The position numbers and the translations under genes were made by a program. This document shows, in pieces, positions 26,801-41,645 of a stretch of 64,000 bases of DNA; within the stretch, counting starts at the first letter, position 1, and each line of letters opens with the position of its first letter. The notes beneath the pieces are model-generated. The model ran no database searches and was not told where the DNA came from. It worked only from the letters and a program-made list of their open reading frames with translations. Source of the stretch: Ophiodon elongatus (lineage: Eukaryota > Chordata > Actinopteri > Perciformes > Hexagrammidae); the NCBI GenBank assembly GCA_016806645.1, contig JACSYO010000697.1, positions 372,001-436,000 on the forward strand, written 5' to 3'.

Positions 26801-29800
26801 TGACTGCATGGGGCTGGTTGATCTGAGGCGGTTGTGCACAGCTGCGCTGGCTGATGAGGATCAGTGACTCATCAGGATATTCTTTATTTTTTTCCTTCTT
26901 TTTTAAACTGTGTTAAATGTCTGTCATTTGGCAGCCCGCCTGTCTAATGCCCTCCTTTTACATGGGTGAGCAGAGGCGTAGTGGAAAAGTGCTTTGTAAT
27001 TACACAGAGCAGTAGTGCCTGAAATTCACTGAATAGCAAAAGGACAGTGTGATGCTGTTTATAAGGCAGTAGTATAACAGCATGGCAATGGCTATCGAGA
27101 CAAAAGGCTTTCTGGATTTCAAAGTATCTAGTGTATTGTATACTCTGGACAGTAGTATAATATCTTTTCATATTTTAAGGTGGTCTAAAAGAAGAAGATA
27201 TGGTAGCCAAATCCTTATCTGTTAAAAACCTTTTTCTTTAAGTTTTCTACAATCTCTTCAAAATCTCTTAAAGTATGAGTAAATGCACACAGACCTTTCT
27301 TTGGGCCAAATGTGTGCTCTACTGGTGTGGTGGAGCCACAGATGGCTGGGGAAGACATTACGTGACTAGTGCTGCTATTTAAAAGGATACAAGTGGAAAC
27401 TCTGAAGGAAAGCCTTTCCTACTCCCCTCCTATTGCAAACCCAGTGAGCCATGCTGCTAAAGGGAATTTGCCAAACTTTTGAAGCTGTGACCTTGAGTCT
27501 GTCTCAGGCCAAGGAGTAGTGGTGTCAATTACCTCCGGAGACCTCCCTCAGGACCACAGGGCTGTATATAGGTCTTCTAGAGAGGAGGCGAAAGGGAGCT
27601 GCAAATGGATTACCGGAGTCTGAGCAGCACCTTTTGTGACGTGCCCCAGAAGAGGCAAAGTTTTTATTGGAGATATCTGATTTCCTTTCACAGGCCTGGC
27701 CTCCTCTGGCAGCTGGAAGAAACATTTTGCACCTCCACCCATTTTCTTTGCACTTTCTGCCCCCATTAGCAGGGTTCACAAAGGCAATGCATTAGGTCTG
27801 CAGTACATTTTATCCATACAATGTCTCAGTCGCCTTTTACTGGTGATCTGCTACACAGATGAATGTCCCCGCTTCCCATTCAACCTAATGTAGTTATCAT
27901 CTTTCCCTCTCTGCGCAGGTGATCTGATGGGTCTTGATTGCCTTTAGCTAACACAGGGTTGGGAATGTTTCTCGTTATAAGGCCTCCTCTTTGTCTTCGT
28001 CAGGTTGGACAGGCTAAAAGTGGAGCAGTGTGGCCCACAAGAGATAAATCATGTGGCCAACCACAGGCCTCCACTCACGCAGCCCGAAATCCAGAACAAT
28101 CAACTGAACCGTGAGGTTGACCGTGAGCTCACTGCAGCAGTCACCTCCACCGCAGCCGATGAAGAGAGGAAGCAGCGAGACGCTGAGCGCTACGGCTTCC
28201 AGAAGGATGGGGTGGAGCGCGAGCGCCCACTCACCAAGATCAACAGTATCAAACTGCAGCCGGCCCAGGCCGCAGCCGTCAAGGCCAACATCGCCTCGCC
28301 GCAGACTCCGACGGAAATGGACGGGTCACATCGCAGCCCCCAGGTCAACGGCTCTGGAGAGCACTGTCCACCTGATGGGACCGGAGTCCCGCCTCAGCAA
28401 AGTCCCACTCATGAGCCAGACCGCGCCCTGAGCAGGACCAGCTCCATGCAGCAACTCGAGCAGTGGGTCCGTACTCAGAGGGGACGGAACCAGGATGATG
28501 ACACCAGGAGGTTGGCTTGATTATATGATCTTTTGCTGGTTAAAAAATAAATAAAAAATTAGCATTTACATTTTTTCCTTATGTGATGCAAGAGGAGAAA
28601 ATATGTCAGCACAAGTTTTTTTTTTTTTTTTTTTAAGGTTATTGCGCAAGAGTCGGATCTTGTCCTACTTCGACAACACAAAGGGGAACTTGGCTTAAAT
28701 GTATCTCTAAATGCTGATTCAACCTCCTCTTGAGACAGGAGGGATCCTCCTTAAGCATCCGAGTGCCCACATGCAGTACATATGCAGGCTACCAAGTTTC
28801 CAAAGCTTCTTAGTCCTATTTCTCTCAAAAGCTGTTTTGTTTTAAGCCAGAGGATTCACGCACTCCTCACCACGATTTAAACACTTTGATATTACACTGT
28901 TAAGTGTACTAGTCAGTGTAACTGGGGATAAACAATAGCTGAGCGGAGCTGGTAGCCAGAGTTACCGCCTGCCACCGGCCCTGCTGTGAGAGACCCATTT
29001 TTAATTGGTTGGAATTAATCTTTCTCTCTCACTGTGTCTGCCTGCTTGCCCGTCTGCCCGTCTGTCGGTGTGTCTGTCTCTCCATCTGTTTATCGTCACC
29101 TGGCTCGCGCTCATGTTTGACACAGTCTTTGCCTCCATTCACTCCTTGAGTACGTTAGTTAAAACCATTTTTTTTTTTTGCATACTTGCTTTAAGCAAAG
29201 CACAAATTTCTAAAGATCCTTGCTCCTTACTTCTGCCGCGGTCCTCTGTGATAAGAGTGTAAATTCCCTCTATGATCTCGCCATTCATGTCTTTCAGCAG
29301 TCTCTGTTTGTCACTACATGCGCGTTCTGCAGAATAATGCTTATTTTCCATGGAGTCACAAGCCTTTTTTTCAATGCCACTGAGTTTCACAGACCGTTTA
29401 GTCTGAACAGGAAGCTCTCGGTGACAGACGCACTGACTTTAAACTCACTGTGGAAGTGGAGCTTTTCAGAGCTTTGTTATCACTGGAAAGGGATAATTTG
29501 TTAAAAAAGGGCTTTAAAAGGCAAGTCAAAACCTTTCGCTGATTTGCTGTATCATAACATGACAATGCTTTGATGAGTGAGGTAGCTAGCGAGTTATAAT
29601 TGGGTGTTTTTGTTTTGCGTTATTTCAAAATTCAGAGAAATTAAAGTCTAATTGACTCCAAACAAACAACTTCTTCTCTCCTTTGAACCTGCCACGTGGA
29701 GCCTATTATTCATGACACAAAATCCCATTTAAGGAAAATAAATAAATAAAATAATAAAGTAGTTTCAGACATTATTCAATTGTTTTACCTCCTTTGATGG

Positions 29801-32800
29801 CTGATGGTGGTTTTCTAATAAAGATGTATAGATATGAAAGTAGATAATGCGCTACCTGCTATCTGTGTTAATGTTAATAATTTGTAAATGGTACTACTTA
29901 ATTGTTTTACTTTCACGGAACATAGTCAAAGAGTTGGTTTGTGTTGATGAAGTGAATATGTCTCCTCCCCCCACCCCCCCAGCATCACGTCGTACCAGAC
30001 GCTGCCTAGAAACATGCCGAGCCATCGGGTGCCATACATGCCTCACTACGGCGATGGCTACTGCAGTATGCCCAGGAATAGCATGGCGCAGAGGGACAGC
30101 ATCTGCAGCATGTCTCCTTCGCTGTACGACCAGGCCCTGGGTCCCTCGCCAGTTGACAAGCGCCGCTCCATGCGCGACGACACCATGTGGCAGTTGTTTG
30201 AGTGGCAGCAGAGGCAGGCCTACCCCAGGCCGCCGGGGCTCTACAGCAACATGGCCAGTCCCAAAACCATGATCAACCTGTCGGATCACGCTGCACCGAG
30301 CCACTCCATCCCCCCGTCTCCCTCCCACGGCTCGCTGTCCATGTACGGCGGCTACTCCCCGATGCGATCCTACAACATGAACAGTGCTCGTTCAGAGGTG
30401 TCCTCTCCCATTTACAGAGGAGACATGAGCATTGACAGGCGGCACAGGCCGCCACTCAACAAGGTCGGTTAAGGCGCACACAACATGAACATGTTTTTAT
30501 CACTTCGTTTAGTGGTGTCTAGTTATACAGATAGTTCTTGAGAAATATATTTTTTTGAAATGAAATGGCCTTACACAATTAGTGTCAGAGCATGCTGCTA
30601 ACAGTTTCCATTTACTTCAGAAACAGTCTTTTGAAAAACTGTTGACAGCATGTACTTTGGGTAATCGGTTCTTGGAAATTTTAATTTCTTTTGCTTATGA
30701 ATTGTTCTTTTTTGTCATTTTGGTATGTAAGAAAAAAAGTTTCCTCTAAAATGTCCACTTATTAGCTTTTAGAGTGTTTGAGCTAATTCTGTTACATGTA
30801 GTGTTCTCAGAGGTCAACAGTGAATCCAAGTTTCCATCCAATTTAAAGAAGATGTTTTGAGGAGTACAGACAAAACTCCCGTCATCTTGATTGTATTTCT
30901 GGAGGCAGGATCTCAATATTTTGGCAAATAAAACAGAAAGTGTATAAATGGCTAAACACCACTAAGGATATGTACAAGTACAGTACATGGTTGAACCCAT
31001 CATCTGTGAATGACTATTGAAAGTAAATCCACATTTTAAAATGCTGTTTTGTTAGTAATTGATTGTGTCCTGCAGTATGCCTACACACCTGATAGGAGGT
31101 CGATGCCCGCGGGGATCCCAGTCCAGACGATCACTGCCCAGTCTCTCCAAGGCAAAACAGTACGTTCTTATCCATGTTGTCCCCTTCTGTGTCCGTCACT
31201 ATCCTCTAACTGAATTTCTGTAATACACCGCCCAGTAATTTCACGCTCGAATGAGTGTGTAGAGCACACAGTTATTCATTTGGGTTTAATTGGACTTCTT
31301 TGAAATACAAGGCTATTTTTATAACACCACCTACCCTCCCTCTCTCCTTCTCCTTCTTTCCTTTATTCCCTTCCAAGAAGACGTTGTGACAGAATCTTTG
31401 GAGACAGATTTAGGCAGAACTCGGATGTATGTTCCAAGTGGTTGGATTTAGGGTATGCTCACTTTAGGAGCCCCATTTTGACTCGCTTCACATCAGTTGA
31501 GACTTAAAAACCCTGTCACTCACAACTTTCTAAGCCAGATCAGGAATTTATGTCAAAGCCGTGCACAGTGCTATGTCCTCATGGAGCTGGTAAAGTGTGG
31601 AGCTGGTAAAGTGTGAACTGGATTCTGTAATAAATGCTAAACTGCTCTCTTGCCTTGAGTGGACGTGTTGAATTTGCATGCTGCTGACAGCGATTGCACC
31701 TTTGGTAATCTCGCGGTCTTGAGCTGCCCGAAAAACTAGATACAGCAACTATTCACCTATTGGGAGCCTGACATGTCTAAATCTCCTGTCCTGGTGTCTT
31801 CTCTCCTTTCCTCTCCCACTCCCTTTGCGGTGTGTCCCTGTTTTATTGTGGCTGTATTTCCCTCCCTCCTCCCTCCCTCCCTCGCAGCCTGAGGAACTGA
31901 CTCTGCTGCTGATAAAGCTGCGGCGGCAGCAGGCAGAGCTAAACAGTATCCGGGAGCACACTGTAGCACAGCTTATGCAACTAAACATGGATGGAGACAA
32001 CCCAAAGGTCAGGCCCCCAGAGATGCTCCTGCAGGCCTGTGTGTTAGCGTGTGGTGTGTATGCCATCTTTAACCACTTCCATTATCCATCTCGATCCAAA
32101 GGATTTTTTTGGTCGTCACACCTGGCTGATTTCAGGAGAAAAGGTGCTGCAGTCGGCATTTTCTCCATGAAGGACTTTCCTTTGGCTTGAAGTTTTCTCT
32201 TCATCATATTTAGGGATCAGCTAATTTGCTTTCAACTTTTCGCTAAACATGGGAAATGCTAGAATTAAAAAAATAAAAATAAATAATAAATCTTATTTCA
32301 CAACCAGCATTCAACGTTGTTTAGTTCCTCAGATCATTACATTTGATCCATTTCAGATTGAGCAAGCAGTTGATTGAGTCATTTTACTTTTCTAAATAGT
32401 CAACACAGATGTTAGCCGGAAATGAAACTTAAAGCCAATGGTGAGCTTAAAAAGTGCTAAGGAGGTTAAGGCCACTGGCATACGTAAATGTTAATTCAGG
32501 ATTTTTGCATTTCAAGTCTGCTCTAAGACGTCAGAGTACAGATTTGACTCTTCCTGATGTGGGTCAACCGGGCCTGAGGTGGAGGATGGTCGGGTATGAG
32601 GCATTTAGGTTTATCATCAATCTTGTCTCCTTGTGAAGCACAGATTGTAGCCCTACCTGATGTAGTTTAGTATTAAGATACTCTCATCCAGTTCAAGTGA
32701 CGTCATTGAAGTCTTATTTCAACCTCAGCGTTCTGTTTTCTTTGTGTTTCCCTGCATTGTGTCAGTACACGGCTGCACAATTTGTTCATTATGGAGCTCT

Positions 32801-33856
32801 AGACTTTCATTTCCCATAGTGCACTCACTCCGTTACTTTATATAGTACACCTGCTACCTGATTTCTTCACCTTGACTTGTCCTGCCTTCCTTTCTGTTCG
32901 TTTATATTTCGGCACACACACATTTGTACATGCCATACTTGTGTGAGCGAGAGAGCGAGAGAGAGCGAGAGAGCATCAGAGAAAGACTGTAACGTCCTTT
33001 TCGTTTGTCTCACTCTCCTGTTGCATTTTATTTCCTCTCCTTTTTGCTGCTGATGTTAGAACGACATTCTCTCCCATCACCTCCAAAGGAACCTCATGTA
33101 TTTGGACAATCAGGTGGGGTAATGCATGACTGCATGGCCCTGTCTCCTGTCATGAACTGAATTGAACATTTAATGCTTTGCTATTGTTGTATTAAACAGT
33201 ACAGTCTGCTGAAAAAGCCTTTTGATTTCCTGTTTGATGCCCTGTTAACTCATCTTATTCTATCTTATTTAATGTTCTCCTACATACTGTAGCATGGACC
33301 AATGTCACATACAACAGCATTTATAGCCTGAAGCTAGTTTGCGATGCCCATCCCCAGATGGGCCTATTCATTCATTCATTAGTCTGAATGCGTACCCTAA
33401 ACGCATTGTCAGCTATATTAACTGAATATCTGGATATCGCTCTATTCTGTGTAGTTTAGAGATGTGAACAAGCTTCATGTCTTCCATTTACAGCGCATAT
33501 AGAGAGGTGTGTATCATGTCAGTTAGGTGCCTGCAAAGAAATTGTATCTGCTGTTTTTTTTATTGCTCTGAAGTGCTTTGAGAGTTTGCGTGATTACAAA
33601 AGTGTATATAGTACACAGAGGCACAATACCACATTTCTGATAATAAAGATAGAGTTTTAAATGTCATATTTAAATGAGTTTGCCTCAGATTTGTGTAACC
33701 ATTGAGGATTATGTAATTTTGCTCCTCACTCTGAAAGTATTTACCATCGACTGCCACGTAAGCGTTTTAGAGCTTTGCATTACAATGTCTTGTTTGTGAG
33801 CGTCTCTTACTGCTTCTCGTTGCTGCCTCCGTCTCTGTTTGAGTCTGCTTCATGAA

Positions 33857-33920
<64 letters not shown>

Positions 33921-36900
33921 CGAGCAAGCGAGGTGTGGCAACTTTGTCGGTGTTGTCTCTGAAGTGAAGCGCTGCTATAAACTGACATTTGCTATATCGC
34001 TCCTCCCCACACTGGAATAGATGAAGGAAAATGACCCTTTAATCGTCATGACTCACACTTTGATTGAGAACTCTGCCCCAAGGCCTCAACTTTACCAGCA
34101 AGTAAGGCCAGCCTAAGGCTTTGCTCCGCCTCATCCTCACCAGTCGCTGTTGTTATTTTGGTCTGTTTTGCAATGCTCCTCCTCCGGTGTCCAAGTCCTC
34201 ATGGCATCTTGAGACTGGTCTCCCTGTATTGTCTGTATCGCCAGCACCTCCTCATCCATTGCTTTTTGACTGTTCTCTTGTGATGACAAGTCATACCAGT
34301 ATGGGCATGGCTTGTAAACGAGTGGTGTGATGCGTTTACTTCACTGTTCAGTTAAATCCCTCTTTGTGACGTTTGTGTATGGGGAGATGAATACAGTTTA
34401 CTCTGGATATACAGTAGTTTGCTCTATAAGTTGCTCCATGTTTAGAAAACACTCCGCTAGCTGTGTGACCGTCTTAAATCAAAAGCTAAAGCTGTTGCTG
34501 CACCCAGATCAGTTAGCCAGCAAAGCCGTCACGTCTGTACTCGTCTTGTTTTTGTCTCGAGCCCTAAACAGTGAAGGTTAGTGTGTGATTTTTCATAACC
34601 CCTCGTAGAATGCTTTCCCTCTCATTAGACGAGCCGCCTGGAGTTGACAGAGGGACTCTACTTAATTAGTGTTTCCTAATTCTGTGTTGTCAGACATGTC
34701 CCTCTAAGTCCAGTGCATTACCAGATACTGTTATCTTGTTTTAATGGCATAGTCTAGGTGCAGTAACGTGGATGCATTTCCACTCGTAGTAGGACACAAT
34801 AACATCCCACTATCCTAAAATCAATATCCACACCCAAGTTATAATCTGTTTCCAGTTCATTTGGAGTCTATCAGTGCTGGTTTTTTTTGGGGTGGGGGGG
34901 TGTTAGGATTTAGTGGTCTTAAACTGAGTATACAGTATCCGCTGTGGAATACAGTATACCTATATCGTCAGTGGGTGATGATGAAGATAAAGACAGATGT
35001 TTTCTTGGTGAATGTTCTCTTCCTTTATAGCCGTCTGCATTACTTCCCTCTCACCCCCCCTCTGCCGGTGGGAAGGTTAAAGGGGGCCGGCTTGCGTGTG
35101 ACGATGGCTATGACATCACTTTGCCACTTTTGTGACCGCCTCTTGCGGTGTAAAAGTGCCGCCGAAGACTCCCACCCCTCCCCCATCTGGCAACAGCTGC
35201 ATTCCCACCTGTTCAGCTGCCAGAAATCTGTCTCCCTCCTCCCCCTCCCCATGTCACTCATACTCCACACCACAGTGAAGCCCCCCGCGCTGTGGGAGAG
35301 TCTGCATGTTTCTGTGTGGAATGCCATGTGGACCTCAGGTCCCACCTGCTTTAACTGTGTTGTGTGGTTCCGCTGAGGAAAAAGGTGTCAAGAACAATGT
35401 GTGTGAAAGAGTGCAGGTGTGAGTGTGGGACATGGCTATCCAGTGGAGTCGAGAAATATTTGGACAGTGAGTCATTTCTGTCGTCGTTTTGGCTCCGTAG
35501 ATTTGAAATGTGATATTGTCTATGAAGTTAAAGTGCTGACAGTAAGAATTAAGGCTTTTTGTTAAGTGCAGGGTAATGAATCAAAACGTACTGTATGACA
35601 AAATGGCCACTGTTTTGTGGGTCCAGCAGATATGGGATCTGAAATGAGATTACTTGCTGGAGACCAGACTTGAAGCAAAAAGCCCCCAAAAACAGCAAGA
35701 AGGGGAAAATGGCTGCAGTTCATGTCTGGCAGAGCGTCTGAGGGAAAATACAAAGTGTCTGCTGATGTCTGTAGTTTGTAGACTAGCCAGGCATTGGCTG
35801 CACATGATTTTAAACCATATATTAGATATGATTACTTAATCTGTGTAGGGTTTTTTTTTATTAATCTGGGCTCCCACAATTTATTGTGGCCCAATAAGGA
35901 TGAAAGCTGAAAGTTGGCACTTTGACCTTTTTATAGTGATTAATATCCAATGTGAGTACAAACACAGAACAGAAATGTCTCACTGTCCTAATATTTATGG
36001 ACAGAACATGTATTGATTTAGAAGGATGAATGAATGAGCATTATGTGAAGAATGGATTTTCTGGAAACATGGGATCCAATGCAGTTGAAATAATTTCCCG
36101 TTTGAGCACTGTGACTTTTTGCTTCTTCAAAATAAGTACATGAGTGGTATTAATACAAGTAGAGAGAAGGACGAGTTTTTTAAACATAGATGTTGCAAAA
36201 TTACAAACTTGTGTAGAATATACGGCAATGCAGTCTGACATTGAATTGCCTTTGTCTGTATTTTAGCCTTGATTAAATTAATCAAATGGCTTTTGCCCTG
36301 AACATTACTCGCGTACCTTCAAAAGTCCCAAGAATATCAGTGGTTATGACGTTATTCTGGGAATATCGAACTCCGTGCAACACACACTAAGTTGACCACA
36401 GCTACCAAACAGTCTCTGGACCAATAGCTGCAGAGAATGTGCTGGAGAATAAAACAGTCGGTGGATGCAGTTTATGTGCCGACTCTAGAGTTCAATAAGC
36501 AAGGTTGTTTAACGTGCCTTCCCCTCGCGTTTCCACTAAAACCACTGCATTGTGCTGATGGAGACAAACAACTGTGGGTAACCAGCCGGGAGGAGACTGT
36601 GTTTAGACTAGCTGCCCTCCCACTGTTGGTTTGTTCACTTAGATTGTCCGATTCAGTAAAATATGAGTTTCCACCCGAGGACAAAGTCCCGCGGCTCAGT
36701 GAGAGAGCCTCGCCATGACACTGCATTAGATCTCCAGATTCTAATGTGTATGTGCACGTGTGGTGTCTCTGCCTAAAGTTCTGTCTGCCTTCACAGCTGA
36801 GTCCAGAGGACTACAGGGATCACGCCTACACGTGTGTGCCCGAAGAAGATATTGATGTAAGTTCAGTGTTGCGCTCTCACATGATGCTCCATTCCACCAC

Positions 36901-38729
36901 GTCGGACATGATGGGTCACACGCCTCCATTGTTCTCTCTCTACAGAGCAAACTTAGCAGGTTGTGTGAGCAGGATAAAGTGGTGAGGACACAGGAGGACA
37001 AACTTCAGCAGCTGTACAGAGAGAAGGTGACTAAACACTGCACATCTGTCACCACGGCAGTCTGACTAAACACTGTTTGAAATGCTGAGTGTTGTGCAAA
37101 AAATAAACAACGCAGTTTATACTCCTGTTTAGAGTGTAAGAAAAAACAAAAAGCTTCGGTTTATATGAAAACCGAGAAGGAGAGAAAAAACAAAAGTCTA
37201 TTATATTTGTTATAATATGTATTTAGAGCCGAGCTACTGTCATCAACTTGCAAGACTTGTCTGGCTTGCAAGGATTTCATAGCCACGTCATGATTAGCGT
37301 CTCTGGCTGTCCACTGTCAGCAGAATGTGGCTCTGAGCAGCTTTGTCGCATACACAGAAAAATATCAAGTTTGATGTACACGCTGCAACAACAGTAATGC
37401 AGTTTATTCACCATATCTAACGCAACATTATTTCTTGCGTCCGTGTTTTTATTTGTTTCATAAAATTAGGGAATAAAGTGTGAAATAATCTGTCGTCTAT
37501 TTGACATCAAAAAAATAAACATAACATACTAAGATTTAAGTTCTGAAATGATTGGCTTATTAATTGATTTGACGGACAATAAATTGAAAGTTTTGGTTAT
37601 GAATTCTTTTTTTTCCTCTTTATTTTATTAACTTTGCAAGAAGTATGGGAGTTAGAACAGGGCCCATGGGCCAGAGGAGAGGGTTAAACTATCCATATGC
37701 CTAACGTTCGCTGATTGTGATGCTGCGTGTTCCCTCAGCACACCCTGGAGACGGCACTGCTTTCAGCCAGCCAGGAGATCGAGATGGGCTCTGATAACCC
37801 TGCTGACATGCAGAGTGTTATCCAGCAGAGAGACTTGCTGCAGAGCGGCCTGCTTAGCACCTGCAGAGAGCTCTCCAGAATTGCAGCTGTGAGTCATACA
37901 GTGCACTCGCGCACACTAATGCTGGACACCGAAGCTCTCTTTCTTCAGCACTGCCATTTAAGATTAGAGCTTTTGCCTGTTTTTTTTTTTGTTTTTTTTT
38001 TCTTTTATCATTCATAAAGTGTGTCTCTGTCAAACCAGGAGTTGGAGGTGTCGTGGAGGGAGTACGAGAAGCTGGAAGGAGATGTGAGTCTGGCTAAGAA
38101 CAACCTCCTGGAACAGCTTGAAGCACTGGGAAGCCCTCAGGTAGGATCATTCTTGAGACCGAAGCTGCGCTGCTCTAATCTCGCACTGCTTGTGCCGTCT
38201 AAAAACTGGCATGGCATAATAGTCAGGCCTTGGTTATGGTACATAAACTGCAAAGCTTTAAAAAAGAAAAAAAAGCTGAATTTGTGGCGGATTCCCCTGA
38301 AAACCTAGTCATCCTTTTTGTAGACTTTCAGGGAAAAGCAAAGAGGGTTTCTGTGCTCCAGTGCCCTTAGCTGCAGCGTGGAGGGAGGTAACGGAAAGAT
38401 CAAAGCTACGTAGTCTGTGATTGATGACTGTAGCGATGATAGAGCAGGTCTTAATTAAGTCTGTCTTTTATCTTATCCTTCATCGTGGAAAAAGTGGAGA
38501 CAGAGAGAAACTGTTCCAACAGCTATTCCTGGTTGAGCTTGTGTCGGAGCCCAAGCTAATTCAGAGTAGAGAAGCCGGGGCCTGCAGGGAGCCTGGACAT
38601 CCATTTCTTAAGTGCCCTTCACTCTCACACACACCTGCCATCAGTGAGCAGATAATTACACATCAGGTTCTCCTGCTCTTCTGCTTTCCCCTGTGTTCAG
38701 AACGCCAAGTTAATCTTCAGGTAATAATT

Positions 38730-38796
<67 letters not shown>

Positions 38797-41614
38797 GCGT
38801 GCGTGCGTGCGTGCGTGCGTGCGCTCTCAGACGGAGCCTCCCAGCCAGCAGCACGTCCGCATCCAGAAAGAACTTTGGAGGATTCAAGATGTGATGGAGG
38901 CCCTCAATAAAAATAAAGCTCAGAGAATTGCTGACGGTATGAGCTTGTATGGGCCCAAGACCAACATCAGCCATTACAACAATGAGGTGAGGCTCCACCA
39001 CGAACAGACATGTTCATACAATTCTGCACCGAAACAGTGAGGCATTTAATCTATTAATAGATGGACAGCAAATTAATCGACAACAATTTTGGACATCATT
39101 TAACCGTGTAAGTCATTAATGAAGCGAAAATGAGCTTCCAGCATACGTCTTTGTTCCTTTTCTCTTTTTTAAAACCATTGTATTTTGAATATCTTTGGCT
39201 TTTGGACACCGTCGTAAGGGAAATAGACCAAACGATTCATCTATTAATTGTGAAAAAGTTAATCGATCAGGAAAATGATCTGTAGTCGAAGCCCTGCAGC
39301 TGTGCACAATGACCAACTTGAGCTGAGTGATGGAGCTGCCAGCCCTGCTCATGCTGGTGGTGTCTGAGTGGACGTGTCAGTCTCCCTGTAACAGCTGGTG
39401 GAGCGCTCTCTCTGGCTAATCAGCTGGTTTGCCCGTCCTGTGGTCCAGAGCCGCTCTGTGCCAGATGGTGGTTGCCCTGAGCGTGCGTGGTGGCGCCATG
39501 TGTCACTTTGCTTCCTGTCCTGTCATGCACTGTACAATCTCCAGGAGGACGACGACTCTGTGCCCCCACGGCCACCCCTCCCCCAGTCCTATGAGCCCAA
39601 CCCCCCCAACGTGCCCCCTATGCCCTCTCATGCTGGCGTGCGTCCTTCATCACTTCACAGGCCGGAGGACAGGAAGGCCGGTCACAGGAACGGCACGCAC
39701 AGCGTAAGCTTGTTGACTCGTCAACCTCGTGGTCCAGCCCGCCCTCATCTGTGTCATCCCCCGCCATTGCTCGCTGTGATGGTTCTCACTTTCATTTTGA
39801 CGGACATTTCATGTCTTTTTGGATTTATTTTTTTCTGGTTTTATTATTTACTTGATGCCATACTTCCATTATCTTATATTTTCAGTTAATTGGATGAAGC
39901 CTCATTCGTGTGTCTTTTTTTCCTCCCTCTTTTTAATTGAGTTGCCTTCTTGTTTTCCTTTTCTGTGACTCTTTCTGTGTGTTGAAAAGTAGCCATTTTG
40001 TTCAATTTTTCTGTATTCTGTCCTTGGTTGCAAACTAAGCTATGTTTGACTGCTGCCTACTTTTTCATTTGGCTGTAAAATTCTGTGTCATACTCAAACC
40101 ACATGGAGAGTTTTTCTTCAAGCTGTATGCATTTGTGTTTTGAGATCGCCCAGTCTGCGAAAGACTCATTTTGTTGAAAAGGGATGTCTGTTTGCCTCCG
40201 TCTCTGAAGTCATTCTGCAAGAGGAAATGGCAATTATTGTCAAATGTTTGAAATCTTACTTTGGAGCCAAACTCTCCATGACTATAAATCCACCACGACT
40301 ATAAATCAATGTGTGTGTGTGTGTGTGTGTGTTGAACTTGTTCTTTCGTTCTCGTCTGCAGGGCCCGGACTACAGGCTGTATAAGAGTGAACCAGAGCTC
40401 ACCACAGTGGCTGAAGTGGATGAGAGCAATGGAGAGGACCGATCTGAACACCCGTCTGAGAGAGAACATTCTGGAAACAAAGGTGCATTACGCCCAGCGA
40501 TATGATGCCAGTTTATGATAACTGTGCAGTTTTCCATTAAATTATCCATTTTGTTGGCACCAACACAAAGTCGATTGCCTGATGAAATATTTAATGTGCG
40601 ACCTAATAAGCTTGTTTCCAGCACTGATAGTGGCCACGGTTACCATGGTATTTACACAGGCATCCCTTTGACACAGAGCATAAATACGAGGTTAGGCTTC
40701 TCTCCAAATCGTTAAGCTCGGTCAATATATCGCAAAGGGAATCTCATGGCAACCAGTATTTAGCACACTGGATTTAATTTACACATTTAATTTACTCAGG
40801 TTTGCGTCTCAGTGCCGGCATAACTTAGTTATCCAATTAACTGGACTTTATTTAGAGCGGATGCCACTATGCATTCTCTTTGAAAAGGTGGTTTAGAATA
40901 GAGCAAATTGGCCTAAATTTGGTGAAACAGCGTACACAGCGTAATGCTGGGCTTCTGAAGTTGAATGATTACACTGTAGCTCCTCGCGTGTTTCCCACTG
41001 CCACACAATCAATAGTAGCAACTTGCCGATGCTGCAACTGCTGCGGGAAATACTGTCATTGTGGGTAGAGCGTACTTGATGCCAGACTTTACAGGTAAGG
41101 TCTCACCAACACACGGAAGATTTGATCCGATAAACTGAAGAAAATATGAAATGCTAAACTGATGGGAAAATTATCATACTTTTAAGTACAGGCTTATGAC
41201 CTTTAATGACACTGTATTTTAATATAGTAATATTGTAATTACATATGGTAATTCAGTGAATTGCTACAAATGTGTTGTCATTAAACCAGGTGGCTTACTG
41301 TCCTCTTGTCTTTCCCCTGCTAGGGTTGTCCTACCCAGTTGGCATTGTCCCACCCAGGACCAGATCTCCAGTGCCTGAGTCCTCCTCCATAGCTTCATAC
41401 GTTACCTTAAGGAAGAGCAAGAGGCCCGACCCCAGGACGGTGAGTCGAATGGTAACTGAGAATTGTTCTAAGCATGTGCCAGATGTTGCCATCAGTTGTC
41501 AGGAACTAACTTTAAAATGGAAAAAGTGATAAACCTATTTTTTTTGTGTGGCAAACCATCTTTGTCTCTCAGCAGTAGAAAATCAATACTACTACTATTA
41601 TTATTATTATTATT

Positions 41615-41645
<31 letters not shown>

